From Aquimarina sp. AU58 (GTDB lineage Bacteria; Bacteroidota; Bacteroidia; Flavobacteriales; Flavobacteriaceae): 64,000 nucleotides of DNA. Shown one piece after another: positions 45,904-54,483 of this stretch. The position numbers were made by a program, and so were the translations under genes. The number at the start of each line of letters is the position of its first letter. Position 1 is the stretch's first letter. Where the stretch lies: positions 2,046,001-2,110,000 of the forward strand of contig NZ_OMPD01000014.1 of NCBI RefSeq assembly GCF_900312745.1. Reading direction: 5' to 3'. The notes beneath the pieces are model-generated. The model made no database searches and was not told the DNA's origin. It was given only the letters and a program-made list of their open reading frames with translations.

Positions 45904-46431
45904 TTAAAAAACATCTCTGTTTTTCTGCATAATAGCTCCTCCTATTAAAGAAATAATAAAGCCTAAGAATAAATTCCAGATTAACGAAAAAATTGGCATA
46001 ACATATGGAGAGCTAATTTTTTCTGCCATTGCAATACTTTGATCGATTTGTTCTCGAGACATGTTATGATTTCGTTTTATCATTTCTTCTCGTTGTATAT
46101 CAAATATTTGGTTCATCATATCAGGTTCTATGACATTCATTAGTATAACATTCCAAATAATAGAGATTACTCCCCCAATTAAAGCAATACCAATACCTAT
46201 TTTTAAAGCACCTCCTAATTTTAGAAAACCATTATTAGCCATTTTATAAGCGTTTATTCCGTAAAAAATAATACTAATAAGTATGACTGCACTTATAACT
46301 GCAAAAATCCAATTTCTACTTGCAACATTGTCCGTTACGTAAAGAATAAGACCATATATAATAGATATGATTCCTAAAATCAGACCATAATTTAAAATAA
46401 ATTTTTTAGAGGGAATGGTAGTTTCTTTCAT
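45904..46431 (-). CDS. DUF4199 membrane protein, outermost copy
   Basis: 175 residues: KKFILNYGLILGIISIIYGLI, NGFLKLGGALKIGIGIALIGG, VIEPDMMNQIFDIQREEMIKRN and NMSREQIDQS, ending GGAIMQKNRDVF. It lies about 165 bases upstream of the previous DUF4199 gene, farther than the 22-base spacing inside the array, so it likely has its own promoter. Confidence 0.87.
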   Translation of the reverse strand: MKETTIPSKKFILNYGLILGIISIIYGLILYVTDNVASRNWIFAVISAVILISIIFYGINAYKMANNGFLKLGGALKIGIGIALIGGVISIIWNVILMNVIEPDMMNQIFDIQREEMIKRNHNMSREQIDQSIAMAEKISSPYVMPIFSLIWNLFLGFIISLIGGAIMQKNRDVF

Positions 46432-46760
46432 ATAAAAAATGTTTTCAGATATCTATGAATCATAATTAGGTAAGCAAATATAATAAAATGGTATTGGTAT
46501 TGTAAAAATAACACTTTATCGATATAATTCACATTTTTATCGTATATTTACTAAGTTATTACGGTTTTACCGTAGTTGTGATATGGTGTTAGCAGGCGTA
46601 AAATAAGGGGATTCGCCAAAAATGACTGTAAAATAGTAATCTGTTGATATCTTGTGTTTTAGGTGGTGATAACCTTATGAATTATTAAATTTTAAACTTT
46701 TTTTAGAATTACTTACCCCAATTAGAATTGTATAAAAATATATTAACGAAACTAGTATTT
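46432..46760. other. Intergenic region with a TACGGT palindrome
   Basis: About 330 bases between divergent genes. TACGGT-TTT-ACCGTA (46560-46574) is a perfect palindrome of 6-base arms, preceded by a -7-like box TATATTTAC at 46543-46551. It may be an operator or leader hairpin for the Cys-rich lipoprotein gene. Confidence 0.55.
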
Positions 46761-47237
46761 ATGAGAAAACTATTACTTTTTACATGTGTAATTTCTTTCC
46801 TTACTGTTATTTCTTGTTCCCGCGATGAGGAATCTACACAAGTTTCATTGACAGAGAAAGAAAACCTGGTCAAACAAACCATTATTGAATTTAATAATAG
46901 TGCTGTTAAAACTGGAAAATATGAGGCATTTATTAAAGATGTATCTCAAAAATCAACAACAGCACCATTGAGTTCAGTTGAATTGGAGGCTATGGTTCAG
47001 GGATTTCTTGGGGCTCAGACTCAGGCATTTTTGGATGTGTATTATCAACTTGTAGCTTTAAATATAACACCAGAAGAGTTTCATGTTATTGCTAGCCAAT
47101 TTGAGTATTTAAGGTTAAATGTAATAACAAGTTCAAATAAGTCAGATGGATGTTGTGGAACAGGTGGATCTGTCGGTACAGCAGATAAGATTCTTCTTGC
47201 TTTGATTGACTTTTTTTGTGGTTGCGAGGCAGAATAA
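46761..47237 (+). CDS. Small Cys-rich lipoprotein, unknown function
   Basis: 158 residues from the ATG at 46761 (a TTG 33 bases upstream is in frame but weak). The lipobox is TVISC with C19. The middle is helical and hydrophilic (EKENLVKQTIIEFNNSAVK; SSVELEAMVQGFLGAQ). The C-terminus has two cysteine pairs, C131-C132 (DGCCGTGGS) and C153/C155 (FFCGCEAE), next to a hydrophobic helix (ILLALIDFF). I do not recognise a family. The paired cysteines suggest disulfides or a metal site. Confidence 0.75.
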   Translation: MRKLLLFTCVISFLTVISCSRDEESTQVSLTEKENLVKQTIIEFNNSAVKTGKYEAFIKDVSQKSTTAPLSSVELEAMVQGFLGAQTQAFLDVYYQLVALNITPEEFHVIASQFEYLRLNVITSSNKSDGCCGTGGSVGTADKILLALIDFFCGCEAE

Positions 47238-47316
47238 TAATTTTATAGTATTCTAACATAGTTAATCGGTGTTTACAAGATCAATTAATTTACAGTTCTT
47301 TAATTTGTGAAATAAT

Positions 47317-47346
47317 TTTGCATTTAAAAAAATAGTTGTAAATTTG
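47317..47346 (+). promoter_or_regulatory. Promoter of rpmE2
   Basis: TTTG at 47317-47320, an 18-base spacer and TAAATTTG at 47339-47346, an exact match to the Bacteroidetes consensus, 30 bases before the start codon. Confidence 0.85.
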
Positions 47347-47375
47347 CACCTCGAAAATAGAAAAGAAATATTACA

Positions 47376-47627
47376 ATGAGAAAAGATATTCACCCAGAAA
47401 ATTATAGATTAGTTGCTTTTAAAGATATGTCTAACGATGAAGTTTTTTTAACTAAATCTACAGCCAATACTAAAGAAACTTTAGAGGTAGAGGGTGTAGA
47501 GTATCCGTTAGTGAAATTAGAAATTTCAAGAACATCACATCCTTTCTATACCGGTAAGTCAAAACTTATCGATACTGCAGGACGTATTGATAAATTCAAA
47601 AACAAATATGCTAAATTCAAAAAGTAA
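47376..47627 (+). CDS. rpmE2: 50S ribosomal protein L31, type B
   Basis: 83 residues, the size of type B L31, which lacks the zinc-binding CxxC of type A. The family opening MRKDIHPENYRLVAFKDMS and the block SRTSHPFYTGKSKLIDTAGR are clear. A consensus promoter lies in front and a strong terminator behind, so it is a single-gene unit. In many Bacteroidetes it precedes the GlmU-like gene, as here, though about 1 kb of repeats has come between them. Confidence 0.97.
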   Translation: MRKDIHPENYRLVAFKDMSNDEVFLTKSTANTKETLEVEGVEYPLVKLEISRTSHPFYTGKSKLIDTAGRIDKFKNKYAKFKK

Positions 47628-47649
47628 TTTAGTAGTATACTATAATAAG

Positions 47650-47680
47650 AAGCCTTTCCAATCCGGAAAGGCTTTTTTTA
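47650..47680 (+). terminator. Terminator of rpmE2
   Basis: AAGCCTTTCC pairs with GGAAAGGCTT around AATCC, followed by a T-run. Confidence 0.9.
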
Positions 47681-47717
47681 TGCTAATTTAAATCATTCTC
47701 AAAAATTCACATTAAAT

Positions 47718-47978
47718 TAGAATCTGGGTTCGACGTAAATTATAATGTTTAAAAAAGCGTCAATTCGAGTGTTTTGTCGTAATGGAATGGAGACAAAATG
47801 TACTTCGACAAGCTCAGCAGGACTATCGAGAATAGCTTTTTTGATCCCAAACCCTTGTCATCCTGAGCCCTTCGATAAACTCAGGACAGGCCTGTCGAAG
47901 GGTTCGATACACTATGCCCAAAAACGTGATACTCGAATCGACGTGATTTTTTTAGATCGAACTCAAATTATGACAAAT
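47718..47978. repeat. MITE-like element with imperfect terminal inverted repeats
   Basis: The left end reads GGGTTCGACGT ... AAAAAAGCGTCAATTCGAGTG. The right end, reverse-complemented, reads GAGTTCGATCT ... AAAAAAATCACGTCGATTCGAGT. So the ends are inverted copies over about 45 bases with gaps. Inside are the common flavobacterial intergenic words CTTCGACAAGCTCAG, and CCCTTCGA ... TCGAAGGG, which form smaller hairpins. There is no ORF of note. The CTTCGACAAGCTCAG word recurs, inverted, at about 49893. Confidence 0.6.
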
Positions 47979-48009
47979 TCATTTTATTATTTTAATGAGA
48001 ATAATGGAT

Positions 48010-48295
48010 AAGAAATTTTCGTCAGTTTGAGACATCAAATAAAATTTTATCCAGTGTTTAAGCTGACGTTTCAAAGCAGAGCTTTGATTATCTTTTTTCA
48101 CCAGTATAAGATTTGTTTTGCGTTTACAACATCTATGAAGCCTTGGAAAGATTTTAGCACAATAAATCTGGTTTTCAGTGAAACTGAAAAATACCTTACG
48201 ACATAGCGTAAGCTGTGGGCGAGATGATGTGGTTGAGAGCCTTTTCTTTTGGTTCTGTTTGCTGCCGGGCGAGCAAAGAAATCGTAGATTCATGA
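48010..48295. repeat. Hairpin-rich intergenic element
   Basis: It has a series of short perfect stems: TCAAAGC-AGA-GCTTTGA (about 48070), TTTTCAGT-GAA-ACTGAAAA (about 48173), CTTACG-ACATAG-CGTAAG (about 48197) and TTTGCT ... AGCAAA (about 48264). A minus-strand frame of 104 codons runs through it but has biased, unlikely composition. I read it as a repeat element rather than a gene. Confidence 0.45.
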
Positions 48296-48641
48296 ACTCA
48301 ATATTATCAAATAAAAACCTTGTGAACTAAAATGAACAGAAAGCCAAATCAAAGGAAATTAGATGAAATTTATGAGTATATAAGTTTATGAAAAACAAAT
48401 CATTATGAAATACGTCAATGGTAGTACCAAATCTCTGATTTGATGTATCGAAAACAAGAAAATGTATAACTAAAAAGTACTTCTCGATACTAAATTCTTA
48501 CAGAGTTTCACCCGCAGTGACATCTCTGCTCTTATAGTATTTATATTATTTTACAAATAAATTCGCCAAACAGCACTATTTTTAATATTAACGTCTTTAT
48601 TTTTGCAGCCGTATAACTAACTAATTTTTTGAAATCGAAAC

Positions 48642-49823
48642 ATGAATTATATTCTTTTTGACGGTGCTTCACGTAATGCGTTATTACCATTTACTTATAC
48701 ACGACCAGTTGCCGAGATTAGGATTGGGATATTAACCATTCGCGAGAAATGGGAGAAATATTTAGGGTATACTACCTCTACAGTAACAGAAGAGTACCTA
48801 AGCGAAAAATTTCCTATGGTAGAGTTGGCAGAGAATATAATGATCAATGCTTCTTACTTACCATCAGAAAACTTGGTGACAGCAATCAAAAACCTGAAAC
48901 CAGAACAGGCCATTTTTTGCGATGACGAACCTATCGCTTTTTACGTCAAAGAGGATCAGGAGGTAGATTTTGAGGCCTATGAAATAATAGCATATGATAC
49001 TGATGTGTTTACGGTACAGCATACTTGGGATATTTTTTCAAAAAATGAACAAGCGATTGCTGATGATTTTAAGCTACTAACACAGGATAGAGAGAGTCAG
49101 CCTATTCCTGAAAGTAATAATATCATCGCACCCGAAAATATTTTTATTGAAGAAGGGGCAACACTCGAATTTATAACACTTAATGCCAGTAAAGGACCAA
49201 TATACATAGGGAAAGATACCGAAATCATGGAAGGCAGTATGATTAGAGGGCCTTTTGCGCTTTGTGATCGTGCTGTGGTAAAGATGGGAGCAAAGATTTA
49301 TGGCGGTACTACTATTGGAGTGCATTCTAAAGTAGGAGGAGAGATCAATAATTCTGTACTATTTGGATGCTCTAATAAAGGGCATGACGGATATATGGGG
49401 AATTCTGTAATAGGAGAATGGTGTAACCTGGGAGCAGATACGAATACCTCTAATCTTAAAAATAATTATGCCGAAGTTCGTTTATGGAATTATGAAGCAG
49501 AAAGTTTTACAAAAACAGGATTGCGATTCTGTGGTTTGATGATGGGAGATCATTCTAAATGTGGTATCAATACCATGTTTAATACAGGAACTGTAGTGGG
49601 GGTAAATGCCAATATTTTTGGTACAGGTTTTCCACGTAATTTTGTGCCTAGCTATAGCTGGGGAGGAAGTGCAGGTTTTACCACTTACTTAACCAAAAAA
49701 GCTTTTGAAGTGGCTAATGTAGTTATGTCGAGAAGAAAAGTTGAATTCACAAAACAAGAAGAACAGATTCTTGAGCAGATCTTTGAAGATACCAGGCAAT
49801 GGCGAAAGGGTTATGAAAAGTAA
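48642..49823 (+). CDS. GlmU-family (alternative bacterial type) nucleotidyltransferase/acyltransferase-like protein
   Basis: 393 residues. The N-terminal part is a divergent nucleotidyltransferase-like domain (ILFDGASRNALLPFTYTRPV) without the usual GGxGTR loop. The C-terminal half (about 165-330) is a left-handed beta-helix of hexapeptide repeats (IYIGKDTEIMEGSMIRGPFA; VVKMGAKIYGGTTIG) with IGEWCNLGADTNTSNLKNNY and GDHSKCGINTMFNTGTVVG. This is the alternative GlmU of Bacteroidetes, thought to act in UDP-GlcNAc synthesis. Catalysis by this form is not shown by sequence alone. Confidence 0.9.
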   Translation: MNYILFDGASRNALLPFTYTRPVAEIRIGILTIREKWEKYLGYTTSTVTEEYLSEKFPMVELAENIMINASYLPSENLVTAIKNLKPEQAIFCDDEPIAFYVKEDQEVDFEAYEIIAYDTDVFTVQHTWDIFSKNEQAIADDFKLLTQDRESQPIPESNNIIAPENIFIEEGATLEFITLNASKGPIYIGKDTEIMEGSMIRGPFALCDRAVVKMGAKIYGGTTIGVHSKVGGEINNSVLFGCSNKGHDGYMGNSVIGEWCNLGADTNTSNLKNNYAEVRLWNYEAESFTKTGLRFCGLMMGDHSKCGINTMFNTGTVVGVNANIFGTGFPRNFVPSYSWGGSAGFTTYLTKKAFEVANVVMSRRKVEFTKQEEQILEQIFEDTRQWRKGYEK

Positions 49824-49978
49824 TTTTTTTGTGTACTATAAATTTCGATAAAAGAAAACTACGTGTTTTCTGGAGTGTTAGTTTTTAACCGTGGTGTCAT
49901 GCTGAGCTTGTCGAAGCAAATTATACTAGAAAACCTTTTGATCTAGGTAACATATAAGATAAATACGCCAAACCTTAA

Positions 49979-51610
49979 TTATTTAATAGGTTCTTTCCAT
50001 ACTCGTTTTAGTACCAGGAAATTTTGTGGATTATTAGTGAGTCCTTTTACGTTTTTTTGAGTAAATCGAACTACCTGATCATAATATAGAGGAACGATAG
50101 GAGCATTGGCAATAATAATAGAGTCCATTTTTGCATAGTGCTGCTCTCTTATTTTGATATCGGTTATTAAGAAGCTTTCTTCGTATAAGCGATCAAAAGT
50201 TTCATTTTTGAAATGAGTATAGTTAGGGCCATGAGGAGTAAAGTTTTTACTATAATATGGCGATAGAAAGTTTTCGGCATCGGGGTAATCTGCAATCCAG
50301 CTGGCACGAAAAGATTCTAATTTTCCCTTCCATTTCTTTTGACGTATCGTCGAAGAAGGCATTACATCTACTATGATATTTAATCCAACTTTTTCAAGTT
50401 CTCGCTGTATAAATTCGCAAATGCTCTGATAATTTGCATCTGTAGCAATTCGTATGGTTGGATTGTTGTTTCCTGTTTGCTTTTTATAGGTTTCTACTAA
50501 CTTACGAGCTTTTACAGGGGCATACTCATATCCGGGAATTCTATTAAACCCGGGAATACCCTTTGGGATAAAACCGTGTATTGCAGGGGTTCCTATACCA
50601 TTCTTTAGATAGGTAATCATTTTTTTCCTGTCGAAACCATGATTGATGGCTTTTCTCAGTAGTTTCGATTGTATTTCCTTTTTGTCTGTATCGAGGTAGA
50701 AACCCAGGTATTCAGAATTTAGATAAGAACCTTTGCTAATATTGATACGTTCTCTGTATTTCTCTCTTAATTTTCCGCTAGGGGTTAATAATTCATCTTT
50801 ATATGAGGCATCTAAACTGTTTAATAAATCGATATTTCCTTTGGCAAACTGTAAAAATTCACTTTGCTTGTCGGGTAAAAAAGTAATGGCTACAGCCTCG
50901 AGATAGGGGAGTTGTTTGCCATTTTTGCCCTTTTCAAAATACAATTCATTTTTACGCAAAACGAGCTTGATGTTTTCTTCCCATAATTTAAATTTAAAAG
51001 GACCAGTACCAATAGGATTAGCTCTAAACTCACTGCCATAAAATGATACAACCTCTTTAGGAACTACAGAGCAGTATCGCATACTCATTAATCCTAAAAA
51101 TGCAGGAAAAGGTTTTTTTAGTTTAATTTCAAAAATAGTATCATTAATAGCTGTATAGGCATCTACTGTTTTAAGCACCCAGTTACCGGGAGATGCTACT
51201 TTGGGATCAACTAATCTATTAAAACTATACACAAAATCCTCTGCAACAACATATCGAGTGCTGTCCTTGGTTTTAAATTGTTCATGTTTATGAAACTTTA
51301 CATCATCTCGAAGTATAAAGGTATAGGTAAGGGCGTCTTCAGAAATTTCCCACCTTTTTGCAATATCCGGCTTAATATGTAAAGAATCGTCTAGTTGTAT
51401 CAAACTATTAAATAACTGATTTGTAGACCAGATATTAGCAACATCCCTCGCAAATGCAGGATCTAATGAACTTATGTTTTCATATTGATTATACCGAAAT
51501 ACCAAATGATCTCTGTTTTCCTGAGAAGAATCTTTACAGGATACGAGAGTAAGTAAAATATAAGCTATTGTTAAATAGCGAATTATGAAAAAATAATGAA
51601 CACACTTCAA
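49979..51610 (-). CDS. Oligopeptide-type ABC transporter substrate-binding lipoprotein
   Basis: 543 residues of the SBP_bac_5 (DppA/OppA) family. The lipobox is LTLVSC. Family blocks include ISSLDPAFARDVANIW, AKRWEISEDALTYTFILRDDVKFH, FVYSFNRLVDP, NPIGTGPFKF, LLRKAINHGFDRKKM and APIVPLYYD. The start is a TTG at 51610, as no ATG precedes the signal peptide. No permease or ATPase genes are near, so it must work with distant partners. It binds peptides or similar ligands at the membrane. Confidence 0.92.
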   Translation of the reverse strand: MKCVHYFFIIRYLTIAYILLTLVSCKDSSQENRDHLVFRYNQYENISSLDPAFARDVANIWSTNQLFNSLIQLDDSLHIKPDIAKRWEISEDALTYTFILRDDVKFHKHEQFKTKDSTRYVVAEDFVYSFNRLVDPKVASPGNWVLKTVDAYTAINDTIFEIKLKKPFPAFLGLMSMRYCSVVPKEVVSFYGSEFRANPIGTGPFKFKLWEENIKLVLRKNELYFEKGKNGKQLPYLEAVAITFLPDKQSEFLQFAKGNIDLLNSLDASYKDELLTPSGKLREKYRERINISKGSYLNSEYLGFYLDTDKKEIQSKLLRKAINHGFDRKKMITYLKNGIGTPAIHGFIPKGIPGFNRIPGYEYAPVKARKLVETYKKQTGNNNPTIRIATDANYQSICEFIQRELEKVGLNIIVDVMPSSTIRQKKWKGKLESFRASWIADYPDAENFLSPYYSKNFTPHGPNYTHFKNETFDRLYEESFLITDIKIREQHYAKMDSIIIANAPIVPLYYDQVVRFTQKNVKGLTNNPQNFLVLKRVWKEPIK

Positions 51611-51742
51611 TTTTAGTAAACGAATTATTGTTGGTATATTTGCACCCTAAAAATTTATTCTAGAGCGACTCAATATTTTTGAGTTTTGGTATGGGTAAAT
51701 ATAATGAGATTTCTGCCCCTGCGGAAATGACACTTATGTTTT

Positions 51743-53056
51743 ATGAGAAAAAAAGTTGCTTTTTATACTTTGGGTTGTAAACTGAATTTTTCAGAAACCT
51801 CTACAATAGCAAGAGATTTTACAAATGAAGGCTTTGATCGTGTAGATTTTTCTGAGAATGCAGATATCTATGTCATTAATACATGTTCTGTTACCGAAAA
51901 TGCAGATAAAAGATTTAAAACCATAGTGAAACAAGCGCAAAAGGTAAATCCAGATGCTTTTGTAGCTGCTGTGGGATGCTATGCCCAGTTAAAACCAGAA
52001 GAACTAGCTTCTGTAGATGGTGTAGATTTGGTTTTGGGAGCTACAGAGAAATTTAAGATTACCGATTATATTAATGACCTCTCTAAGAATGATTTTGGAG
52101 AAGTGCATTCTTGCGAAATCGAAGAAGCAGATTTTTATGTGGGTAGTTACTCTATAGGAGATCGTACCCGTGCATTTTTAAAAGTGCAGGACGGGTGTGA
52201 TTATAAATGTACCTATTGTACAATTCCGCTTGCCAGAGGAATTTCACGAAGTGATACCCTGCAGAATGTATTAAAAAATGCTAAAGAAATTTCTGAAAAA
52301 GGAATTAAAGAGATTGTGCTTACCGGAGTTAATATAGGAGATTATGGTAAAGGTGAGTATGGAAATAAGAAACATGAACATACTTTTTTCGAACTCGTAC
52401 AGGCATTGGATGAGGTTGAAGGTATTGAACGATTACGAATTTCGTCTATAGAACCCAATTTACTTAAAAATGAAACTATAGATTTTGTGTCAGGTTCCAG
52501 GACTTTTGTGCCACATTTTCATATCCCTTTACAATCTGGGAATGATGATATATTAAAACTGATGCGCCGCAGATATCTTAGTGATTTATATGTTAATAGG
52601 GTACAAAAAATTAAAGAAGTAATGCCTCATGCATGTATTGGAGTAGATGTTATTGTTGGTTTTCCTGGTGAGACCGATGATCATTTCTTAGACACCTATA
52701 ACTTTTTATCTCGATTAGAGATCTCATATTTACATGTATTTACCTATTCTGAAAGAGATAATACTGTAGCAGCAGCTTTGGATGGTGTGGTTTCTCTGGA
52801 TGTTAGAAAGAAAAGAAGTAAAATGTTACGAGGATTATCTGTAAAGAAAAGAAGAGCATTTTATGAAAGCCAGTTAGGAACCGAAAGAACAGTGCTGTTT
52901 GAGTCTGAAAATAAAGAAGGATATATACATGGTTTTACCGAAAATTATGTGAAAGTAAAAATGCCATGGAATCCATTGTATGTGAATACCTTACATAGGG
53001 TGGAATTAAGAGCTATTGATGAAGATGGGATGGTGAGATTTGATTTTATAGCATAA
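51743..53056 (+). CDS. mtaB: tRNA t6A37 methylthiotransferase MtaB
   Basis: 437 residues. The N-terminal MTTase domain has three cluster cysteines, C12 (LGCKLN), C48 (NTCSV) and C79 (VGCYAQ). The radical SAM domain has C152-x3-C156-x2-C159 (DGCDYKCTYCTIP). A TRAM domain follows at the end (TERTVLFESENKEGYIHGFTENY). The spacing and the NTCSVTE block mark it as MtaB rather than MiaB. It converts t6A to ms2t6A at position 37 of tRNAs decoding ANN codons. Confidence 0.95.
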   Translation: MRKKVAFYTLGCKLNFSETSTIARDFTNEGFDRVDFSENADIYVINTCSVTENADKRFKTIVKQAQKVNPDAFVAAVGCYAQLKPEELASVDGVDLVLGATEKFKITDYINDLSKNDFGEVHSCEIEEADFYVGSYSIGDRTRAFLKVQDGCDYKCTYCTIPLARGISRSDTLQNVLKNAKEISEKGIKEIVLTGVNIGDYGKGEYGNKKHEHTFFELVQALDEVEGIERLRISSIEPNLLKNETIDFVSGSRTFVPHFHIPLQSGNDDILKLMRRRYLSDLYVNRVQKIKEVMPHACIGVDVIVGFPGETDDHFLDTYNFLSRLEISYLHVFTYSERDNTVAAALDGVVSLDVRKKRSKMLRGLSVKKRRAFYESQLGTERTVLFESENKEGYIHGFTENYVKVKMPWNPLYVNTLHRVELRAIDEDGMVRFDFIA

Positions 53057-53076
53057 AAATCAAGCGAAGTTCGATA

Positions 53077-53122
53077 TATAACACACAAAAGCCTGCTGTA
53101 TAGCAGGCTTTTGTGTGTTATA
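53077..53122. terminator. Perfect 21-bp-stem bidirectional terminator
   Basis: Arms of 21 bases with no mismatch (53077-53097 and 53102-53122) enclose a GTAT loop. The GC-rich core AGCCTGCT/AGCAGGCT is flanked by A4/T4. It separates mtaB from the convergent acetyltransferase gene. Confidence 0.9.
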
Positions 53123-53135
53123 CTAGAGTAGTGTA

Positions 53136-53447
53136 CTATATATTTATCCCAACAGGAAGTAAATCTTTATATTTCCTTCGGTTTTTTCGCATAAATTTTG
53201 CAATAATAGGGCTAGTGGGTACTAATCTAATATTGCGTTCTTCAATTACATTAAATACTGCAATGATAAAATCTTGTTCGTAACCTTTTTCAAGATGTTC
53301 TTCACTCATGATAAGTTTAGTAAGAAATATTTTTCTTTCTTGTAGCGCGTATTCGATCTTTGCTTTTTGACCGTCAATTGTAGTTTCGAATTGTCTTAGA
53401 AATTCATTGTCGATAATTTCTAATTCAACAGCACTCATGTTCTCCAT
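53136..53447 (-). CDS. Small GNAT-type acetyltransferase-like protein (YjdJ/Gcn5-like)
   Basis: 103 residues from the ATG at 53447; a TTG at 53477 would add ten residues. It resembles the short Gcn5-related family: ELEIIDNEFLRQFETTIDGQKAKIEYAL, then KIFLTKLIMSEEHLEKGYEQDF where larger members have the acetyl-CoA loop, and NIRLVPTSPIIAKFMRKN. The usual RGxGxG-type loop is replaced by EKGYEQ, as in the compact group. Substrate unknown. Confidence 0.8.
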   Translation of the reverse strand: MENMSAVELEIIDNEFLRQFETTIDGQKAKIEYALQERKIFLTKLIMSEEHLEKGYEQDFIIAVFNVIEERNIRLVPTSPIIAKFMRKNRRKYKDLLPVGINI

Positions 53448-53744
53448 ATTTTTTAAAATTATGAGGTATTTAATCAAATGTTTATAAGGAGCTAACCTTA
53501 CTAATCATAACCATCTTGTTAGAGAAGACTTTCTAGATATATGTATCTGAAATAAAGGTTATTAACCTAATAAAAATAAGGTTTTGCCTTGCTTCATCTA
53601 ACTAAGATTAGTTAGTTCTAAAATTCCCTTTTGCAAAAATTTAACTTAATGTTTCCTTTTTTCTAACAAAGGAATACTATAATTTTGATACGCAAAGATA
53701 AGAAAATTAGAGTTTTAAATTTAATACCCACTGTTAAAATACCT

Positions 53745-54416
53745 ATGTCGCAGGAAGTTAGCCATGTTTACTTTGTTCCAGGGATGGCAGCAGATGTTTC
53801 GATATTCGAATATATTAAGCTTCCCAAGGATAAATTTGTAACACAAACCCTACCTTGGAAAATCCCAAATAAGAATGAATCTATAGAGGATTATGCTAAA
53901 CGCATGTGTGAAGAAATTGAGCATAAGAACTGTATTTTGATCGGAGTATCGTTTGGAGGTGTGATGGTGCAAGAGATGAGCAAGTATTTGAGTTTAAAGA
54001 AACTTGTCATTATTTCGAGTGTTAAAAGCAGATTCGAATTACCCAAGCGAATTAAGATTGCAAGAAAGACCAGGGCTTATAAATTGTTGCCAACGGCAAT
54101 AGTTTCTAAAATAGATAATTGGGAAAAATTAGCTTTTGGTGATTTTGCAAAAAAACGTGCAGCGATGTATCAAAAATATTTATCTATAAATGATAAAAGG
54201 TATTTGGATTGGGCTATAGAAAATATGGTATGTTGGAATCAGGAAAAAACACCTGATGATCTTATTCATATTCATGGTAATAAAGACATCGTTTTTCCTA
54301 TCGCAAATATAAAAAATTGTATAACAGTTGATGGGGGAACTCATGTTATGATTGTAAATAGAGCAAGGTGGTTTAATAAAAATTTACCCGAAATAATTAG
54401 TGATAACTTACGTTAA
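53745..54416 (+). CDS. Alpha/beta-hydrolase
   Basis: 223 residues from the ATG at 53745; the longer frame starts with a TTG and a basic tail. The oxyanion region is VYFVPGMAAD, the nucleophile elbow IGVSFGGVM (Ser in G-x-S-x-G), the acid probably the Asp in HGNKDIVFP and the histidine in VDGGTHVMI. It is a small soluble hydrolase of unknown substrate, 67 bases before the lytic transglycosylase gene. Confidence 0.87.
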   Translation: MSQEVSHVYFVPGMAADVSIFEYIKLPKDKFVTQTLPWKIPNKNESIEDYAKRMCEEIEHKNCILIGVSFGGVMVQEMSKYLSLKKLVIISSVKSRFELPKRIKIARKTRAYKLLPTAIVSKIDNWEKLAFGDFAKKRAAMYQKYLSINDKRYLDWAIENMVCWNQEKTPDDLIHIHGNKDIVFPIANIKNCITVDGGTHVMIVNRARWFNKNLPEIISDNLR

Positions 54417-54483
54417 TCTAACTTTTTACGCTATATTGTACAATAAATTTTATTCCCCAATAAAATCAAAATCTACTTAAGTA

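Larger units (their letters stand above)
47628..48641. other. 1-kb repeat-rich gap
   Basis: It holds the rpmE2 terminator, a MITE-like element with long imperfect terminal inverted repeats (47718-47978), a hairpin-rich stretch (48010-48295), and AT-rich sequence up to the GlmU-like gene, which has a -7-like TATTTTTG at 48598-48605. No believable protein gene is present. Confidence 0.7.

Noticed and set aside
47979..48293. 104-codon minus-strand frame
   Set aside because: It lies in a hairpin-rich repeat element; the predicted protein is rich in Cys, Ser and Arg without a recognisable fold.
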